This document shows positions 24,106 to 35,426 of a stretch of DNA of 64,000 bases, piece by piece. The DNA is from Monilinia fructicola (Eukaryota > Ascomycota > Leotiomycetes > Helotiales > Sclerotiniaceae), in NCBI GenBank assembly GCA_008692225.1, contig VICG01000007.1:310001-374000 (forward strand), in the 5' to 3' direction. Below the pieces are notes generated by a model. It was given only the letters and a program-made list of their open reading frames with translations, searched no databases and was not told the DNA's origin. The position numbers were made by a program, and so were the translations under genes. The stretch's first letter is position 1. Each line of letters begins with the position of its first letter.

Positions 24106-26747
24106 TGAATGGGAAATTCAATAGTCATAGGCGAGTCCTAAATTCAGACTTCCTCTGGCTATAATTTCTCTTCAAATGCCGAGAGAAGGGGAAATGAATT
24201 GTGTACTGCTTTTCTCTGGGCAAGAGCTTTGTTGATCAATGCAAATGAGAGCAATTGAAGTGGTGAAGAAGTGCTAGACGGAAAAGCAAGAGGAATCGAT
24301 TCTGACAATGCTGTGCATTGAGGAGCTTGATACGAATCAATACGAAGTTATGAACATGTTGTTTCACACTCTCTGTGCCACGGGTTATCGTTCGAGGTGC
24401 TGGGAACTTTGGAATGGGATGTTTGGATACATTGAGATGCATGCCAATTAATATATATCGGAAGAATATACACCAGAGAAATATATATCAGAATGAAATT
24501 CACTTGAATATTCATTGAGATATCAGACATCGATTGATAGTTGTGTTTATGTAAACGGGGAGCGTGAAGAAGAGCGAGTTCCGGCTCATGGTCACTTACG
24601 TAATACTTGGTTTTCTCCACCATCAGACTTCAACATCATCACCCGAAAAGCATCATTTGTTGACGTGTTGGCTTATATTTGGAACACCACTCTTCTCTTG
24701 AACTGGCAATATATGAGTTATGAGAAAACTTCGAGATTTCTTGCAGTTCGCAGGTAATGACCATCAATCAACTGAATTTAAGACTCGTATCCATCAAATT
24801 ATTGAATCGCGGATCAAGGGCTCCGGATCCATTGACTGACTGGACAATCAGATACCCAGCTGGGCTACGGTCAATTTGGTTCGATATACTTATCTTTCCC
24901 TTCTTTCTAAATGGTCTAGATCTTTTTCATTATACGATAGTCCAAGTTGGTTATTGTTAATGTTTGCGCTATTAGAGACTTTGCTGCAATTTTCATCATA
25001 AACCGCAACTTCTTCAGCCATACCTTCCAAACGTTGATTTATAACGCGCAACTGTCTTCTAGTAGCATCTTGTAGCTTACTAGTATAAGCTTTTAGTATT
25101 CCTGCAAGTGCAATTCGTAATGGTGGCAGAGTTACAGCAAAATAGTTTTTGTCTTTCGCTCAACAAGATATAAACTTGCGATTACCTCCTCGTTTCTATT
25201 TTCGATCTGCAGAAGCTTCTTGAAGACAGCTGAGAGTCTCTTAATTTGTTCCCTACCAAAAGAAACGCCCGAGCCATACCATATTGGGCAAACTGTGTCT
25301 CCTTGTTTCACTCTTGGTTGTCGATAATATCTTTGATAGGTACTGAGTGCCACAATAAATTATTAGGTGGTGAGCTATGGGTGTAGGAAAACTGTGAAGA
25401 GTATCTGGAGAATTTAGGCGACCAATTATGAGTTGGTAGCTTCCGCAAACGTTGACAATCTTCGTCACTTAGAGCCCGGCATAGAGGAGATCTCTCGCAG
25501 CCGTTTTTGGCCTGGTATTTTATACTCCTATGATAGAGGCTCAATTCTTCTTTGCGGCGATATTGATGGCGATTGTATTGTGAACGGCTTTGTGGTAGGC
25601 TTCCCAGATTTTTGTGCCTTCCAGGCTCTATAACACGTTTTTTTGTGCTAATCCTGAAACTCGACATTCTAAGGATATCTAACCTCCCCATGTCATCTCA
25701 TCCATGACCATCTCGGCAGATTGTCCTTTAAGGAACCCTCACCTAAACGGCTAGAGATCTGTAGTATTGGTCGGCTCGTCCTTTCCACTCTCGAATCCTT
25801 TCTAAGTTAGCAAAAAATTTATCAAATTATTCTTCTGGCCCTAGGTATACAAAAAGTGTGAGATGATCCTTGGTGCTATCGCTAAAAAATACGTTACCTT
25901 CATAGACTACGTCGTTGAGCCAATTTAGGGCCACAAGTTCTCCCATTTACATCTGTGATGGCTAATCAAATTCTACCACGTCCAGTCATTTTTTTACCAA
26001 GGATTCATAATCATTCAGGGTATTCTTCCGGGCTCCCTCAAGTTGATAACTAGAAATTTCCTACTAGACCACCAACGCCCTCAACTGTTCCCTGCATCCT
26101 ACGCTAACTTCCGTATTATAACTATCCTGCAAGTCAGAAGCCCATTATCTCTGCCAAATCAGTAATTTTATAGAGTGTTTGATGTATGTGACTTTATTGA
26201 TTCAGTCTTCATGGGAAAACTTACCGGCCAGGATCCTCGAAACCTTCTCCAGCGCCAATCGATGATTTGCTTTGAAGGCATTTTGTATAGATCAAAGAGC
26301 TTAGAGCAAAATTGATGTGTTTAGTGTCATCTCATCCGAACAAAACCCATTTCGTGACACTTGATTGAATGTTAATAATTTACCAGGCTCTCATCACAAG
26401 ATGTGACGAATTTTCCACCAAGGATTATTGAACTTGTATCGCATGAGAACAAACAAACATTTCATCTACTCCGTACACTTCAATCAAGTGGTCATCTTCA
26501 CATCTGGTTATACTCGTTCTCTTGTCAAAAGAAATCTATATTTGACCAATTGTATTGCTGGGAAGCCGATTCTATCCCACATGTCCCGCACTCGACTCAT
26601 CCTGTTCCCCCGTTTACGAAGATCGCGAGGTAACTCTGCATGAGACTAAAATCTTACACGATCCTCACTGCTAACCTCATTATATTACTCCACGAGTAGC
26701 CATGCCCATGGGTGCTAGAATAAGGCCTTGCAGTCATCTTTCTACCA
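24106..26747. other. 2.6-kb non-coding or degenerate region
   Basis: Contains minus-strand frames (25132-25353, 25253-25468, 25308-25691) with protein-like composition (e.g. SFGREQIKRLSAVFKKLLQI) that are interrupted by stops and switch frame, so a decayed gene is possible. No intact gene and no terminal repeats were recognised. Confidence 0.45.
25132..25691 (-). pseudogene. Possible remnant of a minus-strand protein gene
   Basis: Overlapping minus frames give coherent stretches such as KIWEAYHKAVHNTIAINIAAKK followed by stops, then RLRKLPTHNW, and LSAVFKKLLQIENRNEEVIA. Reading continuously needs several frame changes and in-frame stops. The helical, charged composition suggests a once-coding fungal protein, but I cannot name the family. 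It may be mere chance. Confidence 0.25.
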
Positions 26748-29272
26748 ATGATGTATGCAAGTCAACGGCAACGGCTTTTCCTTCTCCTCTTGTCACTTGG
26801 AATTTTTAATTTCATCTCACAGGCCAAAGCAACAAAGTCAGCCCAGGGACTAGTTGATCTCTTGCAGCGAAGATTACCTGCTCATGCAGATGATTTCGAG
26901 TTTCAACTACGTGGAGATTATACCTTGGGTGTAACAAACGATGAGTACCTTGTGTCTCAGAGCTCGGCGGGGAAGATTCTGGTGGAAGGAAATTCATTAA
27001 GCGCTCTTGCCAGTGGGCAGGTCATTCAAATATACGTCGTGGTTCGAGATTTCTGACTAGGAAGATAGGTTACATAGATACTTCACAGATGTTTTACACG
27101 TGGATATTTGGTGGTACGTTGGTTCTCAACTTCATCTTGCCCCGAAAGGATTCCCATGGTTGAATTCAACGTTAAAAGGATCCACTATCGTACCATGGCG
27201 ATATCATTTCAATACCGGTAGGCGGCCTGGTGGTTCTCAAAAGTCTCCATTGTTGAAACTACCTATCAAGCATTGAGACACGTTGCCAAGAAACAGGCTT
27301 CGCTTGCTTAACAACTACTAAAGAATATCTCATAGTTACATTCTCATATACTGCAGCCTTTTGGTCTTGGGAAGATTGGGAGCTCCAACTAGACTGGATG
27401 TCCCTTCACGGGATCAACCTTTCTCTTGCATGGGTAGGCTACGAGAAAACCTTGCTCTCTACCCTCCTGACCACAGGTCTAACCACGACCGAGATTCTCT
27501 CATTCTTCTCCGGCCCGGCCTTTCAAGCCTGGAACCGATTTGGCAATATTCAAAGATCCTGGGGTGGAACTTTGCCCTTGTCTTGGATCGAAGACCAACA
27601 GCTTCTTCAGAAGAAAATTGTAAGACGAATGGTAGAACTAGGTATCACCCCTGTCTTACCCGCTTTCACTGGATTCGTGCCGGAGGAGCTGAGAAGAGTA
27701 GCGCCCAACGCCAACATCATCCAGGGAAGCGGGTACTGGGCCGAGGTTTTCCCCGCCGGGTATTCAAACGATTCCTTTCTCTCGCCTACCGATCCGCTCT
27801 TCACCACTCTTCAACACACATTCCTCACTATTCAATCCGCATACTATGGGAACGTTACTCACATCTACACATTAGACCAATACAATGAAAACAACCCTGC
27901 ATCTGGAGATCCCTCATATCTGGCTAATGTTTCACGAGCAACTTATCAATCCCTTCACTCCTTCGACTCAAATGCAGTTTGGATGCTACAAGGCTGGCTC
28001 TTCAACGCGCTCTCTCCCTTCTGGACACAAGATCGAATCGAGGCTTATATTGGCGGGGTCCCCCAAAACGACAGCATGTTAATCCTAGATCTCTTCTCCG
28101 AATCGTTCCCGCAGTGGGAAAAGACACATCAATATCATGGTAAAGCATGGATCTGGTGCCAGGTTCATGGGTACGGTGGAACTCTAGGTCTCTATGGTCA
28201 GATACACAATATCACCAACTCTTCCATCGACGCGTTCCGGGCGTCGGAAAAAATGGTTGGCGTGGGGAATGCGATGGAGGGACAGGAAGGTAGTGGATTG
28301 ATGTACGAATTACTTTTGGACCAGGCCTGGGATGCTGGTCCGATTGACACGGAGGATTATTTTCGTTCCTGGGTAGATAGACGATATCACATCTCGGGAG
28401 ATGACCACCCGATGCCGGGAGAGATCTATGAAGCTTGGGATATCCTGCGCACGACGGCGTATAACAACACGAATCTAAGTCTCGCGGATAGTGTTCCGAA
28501 ATCGTTGCTCGAGATGCAACCTAACATTACGGAGTTTCATGGACGCCTGGGACAATCTCTGACAGTTGATCTCTATAATCCGAATGATCTTTTCAGAGCT
28601 TGGAAATTACTATATCATGCATCGTTGGTAGCGCCAGGGCTATGGGAAGACGAGGGATGGAAATTCGACATGGTGGATGTCACGAGGCAAGTGCTCGCAG
28701 AACGATTTCGGTTGATTTATGTGGGGCTGATTGGGAAGTATGAGGAGGGAATGGATGTCGAGGGAGATGGTGAGGCGCTGAAGGAGATCTTGAGGAGCGT
28801 GGATGGGGTACTCTCTACATCGTCTTATTTTCGGTTGGAGACTTGGGTGGATTCTGCGGTTTCTTCCTCGCCCACATCTTCCTTGGCTGATTCTTCATCG
28901 CTTGTCGCCGTGAGCTGCTCTGCGCTGCCGAATCTTAACCTCACGCCAACCCAAGGGTTCTTCGCATACAATGCCATCAACCAGATTACCATCTGGGGAC
29001 CCACCGGACAGATTGACGACTATGCGTCGAAGAGCTGGGCGGGACTCGTACGTGGGTACTATCTTCCGAGATGGGAGATGTTTCTGGAATATATTGGGGA
29101 CGTGAAGGTTTCAGCATATAATGCAACGGAGATAAAGGGGCGGCTGATGGCATTTGAGGAGGAGTGGCAGTGGAAAGGCGATGTGGGTGATGGAAACGGT
29201 TTAAAAGGCCAGGACGGTGAGAGGGAACTGAAGGACTTGGTTGAGGAATTGGTCCGGCAGTTTGACTTGTAA
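26748..29272 (+). CDS. Secreted alpha-N-acetylglucosaminidase, GH89 (NAGLU-like)
   Basis: Extracellular or vacuolar glycoside hydrolase of family GH89, releasing terminal alpha-linked GlcNAc (family knowledge). The exons 26748-27016, 27069-27217 and 27336-29272 give 784 aa in frame. Residues 1-27 form a signal peptide (LFLLLLSLGIFNF). Visible: the N-terminal domain ending SALASGLHRYFTDVLHVDIWW, the catalytic barrel with FWSWEDWELQLDWMSLHGIN, GYWAEVFPAG, LDQYNENNP with a likely catalytic Glu at about 324, VGNAMEGQEGSGLMYELLLD with the second Glu at about 454, and a helical C-terminal domain. Many NxS/T sites. The first intron is best read as GC-AG (27017-27068), because its predicted branch CTGAC is too close to the acceptor of the GT-AG alternative. 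No frame breaks. Confidence 0.92.
27017..27068 (+). other. GC-AG intron 1 of the GH89 gene
   Basis: Donor GCAGGT after ...AGTGG, acceptor GATAG, branch-like CTGAC 12 nt upstream. Splicing yields SALASG-LHRYF, the conserved junction. The alternative GT at 27021 joined to the AG at 27060 keeps the frame but inserts QED and puts the branch A about 4 nt from the acceptor. Confidence 0.7.
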
Positions 29273-29852
29273 GTGTGAATGATGCATGCTGAGGAGTATT
29301 CCTTAAATTCAGCTCCTGCAAGAATCAATAGCAGTCGCTCGCATGATTATTCGTCTGTAAATCTTGTTTCCTGGATCCCTCAAGATAGAAGTCCATGAGA
29401 TAGAAGTCCATGATCCATTCCTATCTTCTACCTCACTGCCACCAACTTCTGTCCAATAGGTGCGGAAGAGGAAGGCTTGTTTCTAAGGTTTGTGAAAAAG
29501 ATGGAAAATTGAATGAATGAATGAATGATATTGATCAGGCTCATAGACGTATAAGAGTGAAGGATCATATATCTCCATGTGAACGTGACAGTAGGCCCCG
29601 GGCCCCTGCAGCAAAGGTCATGAGTAGAAGAAGAAGTGAAAGGAATTCTCGCAAGGCTGTAAGATTCGAGCTGGTAGCTGTACGCGAGTCATCAAATTGG
29701 CTATAGATGTGTGCAGCTGGACTTATTACAGAGTATATTTTGCTATATCAAGTGAGATTGGATTCCAAATCTAGCGATAGAAAGGCCTCGTGGTCTCGAT
29801 AGCTTGACGTCTTTATCCTCTCTCGCATGGGGAGATCCGCGAAAGAATACCT

Positions 29853-29887
29853 AATATCGAATATCGAATATCGAATATCGAATATCA
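29853..29887. repeat. (AATATCG)n heptanucleotide repeat, 5 copies
   Basis: Five consecutive AATATCG units, the last slightly altered to AATATCA. Confidence 0.9.
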
Positions 29888-30199
29888 GATGAATCAAAAG
29901 ACAGATCTCAACAGTCAGATTCTCTCCATCCTTTGTCGATCAGGTCTTATTCAGTTGTTGTCTAAAGCAAAAACCCTCGATTTATCATTATTAGAGAGTC
30001 GCCTTGGAAGGGGCATTCCATTGCATCCAACGTTGCCAAATCAACGCACAACAGCAGAGCAATTATGGCAACTTGATGATGGAAAGGGATTCATAAGAGT
30101 GACAAAATTCACTGAAATATTCTGTCGTGCTGGCGTGAATCAACTTTAAGCCACTGAGATATTCCTCTTTTTTCTTTTTTTTTTTTCTTTTCAGTTTTA

Positions 30200-30290
30200 A
30201 TTTGATTTGATTTGATTTGATTTGATTTAATTTGATTTGATTTGATTTGATTTCGTTTGAATTGAATCAAATTGAATTGAGTTGAGTTGA
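30200..30290. repeat. (TTTGA)n pentanucleotide tract
   Basis: TTTGA/TTTAA units for about 70 bp, grading into ATTGAATTGAGTTGA-type units. Confidence 0.9.
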
Positions 30291-30296
30291 ATTTTC

Positions 30297-30332
30297 TTTT
30301 TCTTCTTCTTCTTCTTCTTCTTCTTCTTCTTC
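30297..30332. repeat. (CTT)n microsatellite
   Basis: Eleven or so CTT units immediately after the TTTGA tract. Confidence 0.9.
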
Positions 30333-30591
30333 GGCATGTCATTCACTAACGCATTAGCGTGCTTCAGGGACTTTTAACCTGCACATCCCCCACCATTTTA
30401 CCCCTCAACCAACTTTCCACATCTGCATCTTCAATCATCAAATCAACGACTGCAAGATCGACAGCAACATCAGGATTCATATTTGTTTCACGACATAGGT
30501 GTTCCCTTGTGTATTGAATGGGACATTTGTTAGCTCAGCTGCACCGAGATTTATCTGGTACTTCATCTTCGAGAAATCTTTCATCTGGGCG

Positions 30592-30598
30592 AGCAACA

Positions 30599-30638
<40 letters not shown>

Positions 30639-30647
30639 CAACAGCAA
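30592..30647. repeat. (CAG/CAA)n microsatellite
   Basis: AGC/AAC trinucleotides: AGCAACAGCAACAGC flanking an uninterrupted AGC run. In one frame it would encode poly-Ser; no supported gene contains it. Confidence 0.9.
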
Positions 30648-30868
30648 AACGTCAACATCCTATTGTCTCAGCGTAAATAAAATAAACCCATCAAGTGTCA
30701 CGTCGGTGTTTAGCATATTGAAGACCCATAAACTCATTACATTATTTCTGCGTACTTAGGTTTCCTGATGTCTATTCTAACGGTGAGATAATAATTCTTC
30801 AACTCTTGCTTTGAACAAATGCTGACAAAGGATCATAACAGCGCCAGACCGAAGCTCAGATTGAAAGC

Positions 30869-32747
30869 ATGGGAAACGAGGAGCAACGACCAACAGTCTC
30901 CAATATGACTCCAAGTCAAAACCCTCTTCATGAAGCCATGGATCACACCGAGATAGATATCCCCATCGGTATTGGTTGAATCCGGCACAATTATTGAGTC
31001 CAAGGTCTTTCTCCCGGATGCTGCAAACACCCTACAGAAGGTAGACTTGCCACAGGAAATTCTTCGAGATATATGTCTTTTCGTCGATAAAGATGATCTT
31101 CCCAACATCAGGCTCATCTCTCACGCTTACAGCCATGCAGCCGCCGTTCAAATGTTCAGAACCATGACACTCAGCTTCACGCGAGCTTCATTTGAACGTT
31201 TAATCAATGTCTCGCAGAGCATCAACCTTCGCCACAACGTTCTGGAACTTACATACGAGGGCCAATGGATGACAACTGGATTTGGTATGGCTTGGTCTCC
31301 CGAATACCTTAATCTACACTTCTCACATCAATCTCAATTGGATGAGACTTTGAAAAAGCTAACAAATCTGAGCACTATCCGAATTGAGCCTACTCAAACA
31401 CCTAATGAAGAATCCAAAACTCAAAGCCGGTTCAAAAATCAAAGTACTCTCACCTTCAATCCACTTTGGAGCCTTTTTGCATCATCACTTCGTAACTTGC
31501 CCAAGCTGAGAACCATCATATCATCTAATATGATGCAGTTCAAACGTCAAAGTCTGGCCGATTTCTCCAACGAGGAGAAAGAAGGACTTGGACGCCTATA
31601 CAGACTGTCTTTGGATTTCGATATCAATTTTATTGATGCCGAAATCGACACTGTCTTATCTTACACTCATAATCTAAGATCACTTGAGCTGAAAAAATCA
31701 TGGAGGTACAGGAGACATTTCGGAAATAGTCAACCCAAGCAGAAAGTTTGATTCACTGGTTTCTCTCAAACTAGATGGATTCAACGTGAATGAGCAGTAT
31801 TTCAAGCAATTCTTGCTTGGAAACGCAAAGTCTTTACGTTCGCTCTCACTTCGATATATGAAACTCGAAATCACTGAGGAGGAATATCTTTCTGAAAGTT
31901 ATCTCAAAAGCAATTCGTGGATTCGAATGTTCTATTTCCTTGGGCAGGCGATGCATCTTGAGAAGATCGAATTATTCGGAACACTCGAAACATCCCTATC
32001 CGGGACCTGGACAGCACAAGAGTTTTCAGAAGGCCATGAATTTTACCAACCATCCGGTCTGTTGTTACGCCTCAAGCAATTCATTACGCATGCTAAAGGT
32101 TCATCTTTTCCGCTTCCACATCCAGATGTAGACCTTACCAATGTCGACATGAAGAAGTATGGTAATAATATGGGTCTCTACTGGTTTATGAATCGGAAAA
32201 AGGACGGAAGTATTCGATTGTTGGAGAAGACAATCATCTCAACGAGCTGTGCTCCGGGATGTCTTGTATTGGGGTCCATCAATGCCTTCTTCAGATTTTG
32301 AAGATTCTGATGACTTTGATGAATATATGGATTCCGAAGGAGATGCTGATCTAAATGAATACCAATATGATTCAGATGATCAGTTTGATGAAGAAGAGTG
32401 GCAGGAAGAATCAGATATGGACTTGGCTCCGCCCGAATTCCACGACTCTCTCTCTCATCTCTAATTTTGAGACTACGGTTGATCAACATGTTTCCCAAAA
32501 TGATCCTTATGGACATTTCTCAGAAATAGAGGACCCTCTGATCAGACAAGAAAACTCTAGAGGACAAAACACCCTGTTTGAACAGCTAAAGGATCAATTT
32601 GTTGCCAACAAATCTACATGGACTGATGATGAGAAGGAGGCATTGGCTTCCTTGTTAAGTGATGATCAGATGACGATTGAAGGAGAAAGCTCGAATTCAA
32701 CTGCAACGGAAGAGGAAATACCCTTTACCACAGCATCTATCGAATGA
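30869..32747 (+). CDS. F-box / leucine-rich-like protein, frame-disrupted
   Basis: Predicted substrate adaptor of an SCF ubiquitin ligase. From the ATG at 30869 the N-terminus (MGNEEQRPTVSN...) leads to an F-box: LPQEILRDICLFVDKDDLPN with RLISHAYSHAA and FRTMTLSF, residues about 60-105. Leucine-patterned segments follow (NLRSLEL, LVSLKLDGFNVNEQYF, SLRSLSLRYMKLEI), then VLRDVLYWGPS and a very acidic tail (DFEDSDDFDEYMDSE...). The frame is broken by apparent one-base indels: an extra C in 30961-30964, an extra A in 31692-31697, two missing bases around 32227-32255 and probably one in the CTCTCTCTC run near 32445. The last 280 bp are placed by continuity only. Either a pseudogene or sequence error. 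Confidence 0.75.
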
Positions 32748-33620
32748 TATCGGCTTTCTATTATACGACTACCTCGATTGATGAAGAGAGAACACATATA
32801 CCCGGAGTTATTGGGATAAAAGCTTTTGTCATCTTATGATACCTGGTTCCTCACCTCTGTTGTTTCTCTCAAACATGTTTTCAAACTTTCCCTAAATTTG
32901 TTTTTTTTTTCTTTCATTTTTTGTAGTTTTACTTACTTACGATGTCTAGGATATATTTATTACGAGAGTGGGGGGGGGGGGAGGGGGAGGGATTTCTTTG
33001 GTTGTCACTGAAGCTTATGGTGGTGGATGGGATTGGGTTGTGAATATCTTCTTTGACATTTCTCTGGGTACGATAGATAGATGGGCTGAATCTGCGAGGA
33101 CTGGACATATGGTCGTTGTGAATATCTCCCATGATTCTTTACCAAGATCCGAAGAACAGATTAGGTGGCGAGAACTGGAAAGACAATACTGATTGTAAAT
33201 CTCTTGATCCTTTTTCTTCTTTCTCTTTTCTTTCCTTCTTTCCTCTTTCTCCTCTAGGTAGTACAGATACGCTCCGGCTGCGCACGCAGTAGCTATAGAA
33301 CATCATGTTTCCATCATCCTCACCTCTTGCCTGGTCTCTCTCTCCTGATTTCCTTGACGCCTCCCCCCTTGCACGCCAATTGCGAGTTCGTATTATGTAT
33401 TATTTGGTCGTGTCGTGCGATGAACTAACTATCTAACCCCTTTGTACACCTGGGCTTTTGATCCCTCTAGCTCCTCCCTCTTTATTTGTTACATTGCATT
33501 GCATTGCATTGCATTATAGCTTAGCTGAGCTGAGCTGAGCTGAGCTCTAGGATAACTCCATCTTGTGGGTTATATCTCTCTTTTTGAGATATTTATTCTT
33601 ATGTATATATATATATATAA
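32748..33620. other. Spacer with pyrimidine tracts and pentanucleotide repeats
   Basis: No gene. Contains T- and C-rich tracts, a poly-G/GA stretch near 32970, and GCATT and TGAGC pentamers at 33494-33546. Confidence 0.55.
33494..33546. repeat. GCATT and TGAGC pentanucleotide repeats
   Basis: Four GCATT units (TTGCATTGCATTGCATT) followed after a short gap by five TGAGC units. Confidence 0.85.
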
Positions 33621-35258
33621 AGTCGCCTACCCTACTTTCTCGCCACCCCCCTCCATTTGGCCAGCATTTCACACCAAAAACGGCCATTTTAACATATTAA
33701 TAACTCTATGAAAAATGAATATATATTTTTCAAATCTTAACTAAAGCTTCTATATATATAATAATTAATAGATCCTGAAAATCTTAAATTTATGCGACTT
33801 TTTTATAAAAAGTTATAAAAGATTATAGAAATATCAAAATTTTCAGTTTTGGAATTATATGGAAATCACATACAAAATTGAAAACTTTGAAACAAATATT
33901 TATAATTTCTAAACAAAAATACTTAAAAATAATCTGTAAGTTTTTATAAAATCTATTATACAATATATAATAAATAAGCTATTTAAAATATATATATAAT
34001 GATTTGAAATTATTGAGTAAATTGAAATTACAAATTTTTTATCTAGAATTTTATCATTAATATCTAAGAATCTATATTAAACATTTATTATAAGTAATAA
34101 TATACTATTATAATAAAAAATTCGATTAAAATCGATCTTAAAATTCTTTGATTGTTTAGATTATTTTTAGCTATTTTTGTTAAATAAATATAATTTTTTT
34201 AAAAGATTTTGATTTTATATAGGATTTATATACACATTTAAAATTAGAATTTTAATTTTTTATAATCTTTTATTACTCTTTATAAAAAATCGTAAAAATT
34301 TAAGATTTCTATAATATATTGATTAATATATACTCGAGCGCGTTTTAAAAGAGGCATAAGCGAATATAAAACTTATAATTATTCAACGAAACTTTAATAT
34401 AATCTTATAATAATTTATATATATATTAAATTTAGTATTTTAACATCTTTCTATAAAGTTTTAATACTATAAAAATAATTTTTAAAAGAATATAATACTA
34501 TACTATAAAGTTAGTGATTTTAGAAAATTTAAGAATTTATTAATATATTAACTTAAAATTCAACGATATATAAAATTTTGAAAAATAAAATCATAGAAAA
34601 ATAATATAATCTTCAAAGTTTCATTAAATATTTTCAGAATTTAATATTATCTATTATACTAATATATATGTTGATATGAAAAACAAAAAATTCAAATTTT
34701 GAATGAAAAAATATGCTTATATAATCTAAATAAGCGAATTTACCCTTTCAAAACTCGTAAATTTTCCTATATTTTTAACTTTATTAATATATATTTTTAA
34801 ATATCAATAAAGATATTAAAATTATAAGATAATATATTTAAAATTTAGCTTTTCTTTTATTAGTTAACAAAGTTTGATAAGTTTAACTATGAATATTCGT
34901 TAAACTATTTAATATTAATATAAATCTCTAATTTTTCATTAAATTTTCAATATTCATATATATTATTATATACTATTATTTATTTAATATTAGATTTTAT
35001 AATACAAAATTTTTATAGTAAAATATAAAAATACTAAATCTATAATACATATAAATCTTATAAAATTATATTAAGGTTCCGTTGAATAATTATAAGTTAT
35101 ATTTTGGCGTATGCTTCTTTTAAAACCCGCCCGAGTATTAGTTCATTGTTAAAAATTTTAATTAATTATATAAATTATTCAAGAAGTTATTAATACGTTA
35201 AAATGGCCGTTTTTGGTGTAAAATCCTGGTCAAATGGAGGGGATGGCGAGAAGTAGGC
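33621..35258. mobile_element. AT-saturated DNA transposon relic, TIR family A, copy 1
   Basis: The left end AGTCGCCTACCCTACTTTCT and about 85 bp inward match the reverse complement of the right end (AGTAGGC... going inward CTTCTCGCCATCCCCTCC, then ACACCAAAAACGGCCATTTT), giving long imperfect terminal inverted repeats. The interior is nearly free of G and C, consistent with RIP of a duplicated transposon. No transposase can be read. The extreme right terminus (expected ...GGCGACT-TA) has diverged. A second insertion (34333-35135) is nested inside. Copy 2 lies at 43594-44901. The TA-flanked ends of copy 2 suggest the Tc1/mariner class. Confidence 0.85.
34333..35135. mobile_element. Nested TIR element inside family A copy 1
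   Basis: An 803-bp unit flanked by TA on both sides (34331-34332 and 35136-35137). Its ends are inverted repeats of about 65 bp: left CTCGAGCGCGTTTTAAAAGA, right (reverse complement) CTCGGGCGGGTTTTAAAAGA, continuing through ACTTATAATTATTCAACG. The interior is AT-saturated and non-coding. TA duplication indicates a Tc1/mariner-type or MITE insertion. Confidence 0.82.
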
Positions 35259-35426
35259 TCTGTAGAGTTCGAGATGTGGAGTTTGGTTTTGGGTTTAGTA
35301 CAGGATCTTGTATATTGTATTTGGGGGGATATGGGCGGGTAGGCACTTTTTGGATTGGGTTGGAGGGGCAGAGAGGAGAGGGGAGAAGGGAAAAAGGGGA
35401 AAGGGAAGGGGAAGTATATATATGTA

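Larger units (their letters stand above)
29273..30868. other. Repeat-rich spacer between GH89 and F-box genes
   Basis: No gene. Holds a 7-bp repeat (29853-29887), a TTTGA tract, a CTT tract and a CAG/CAA tract, all listed separately. Confidence 0.6.

Noticed and set aside
29521..30149. Short plus-strand frames downstream of the GH89 gene
   Set aside because: Lie in repeat-rich spacer, no domain or splice partners.
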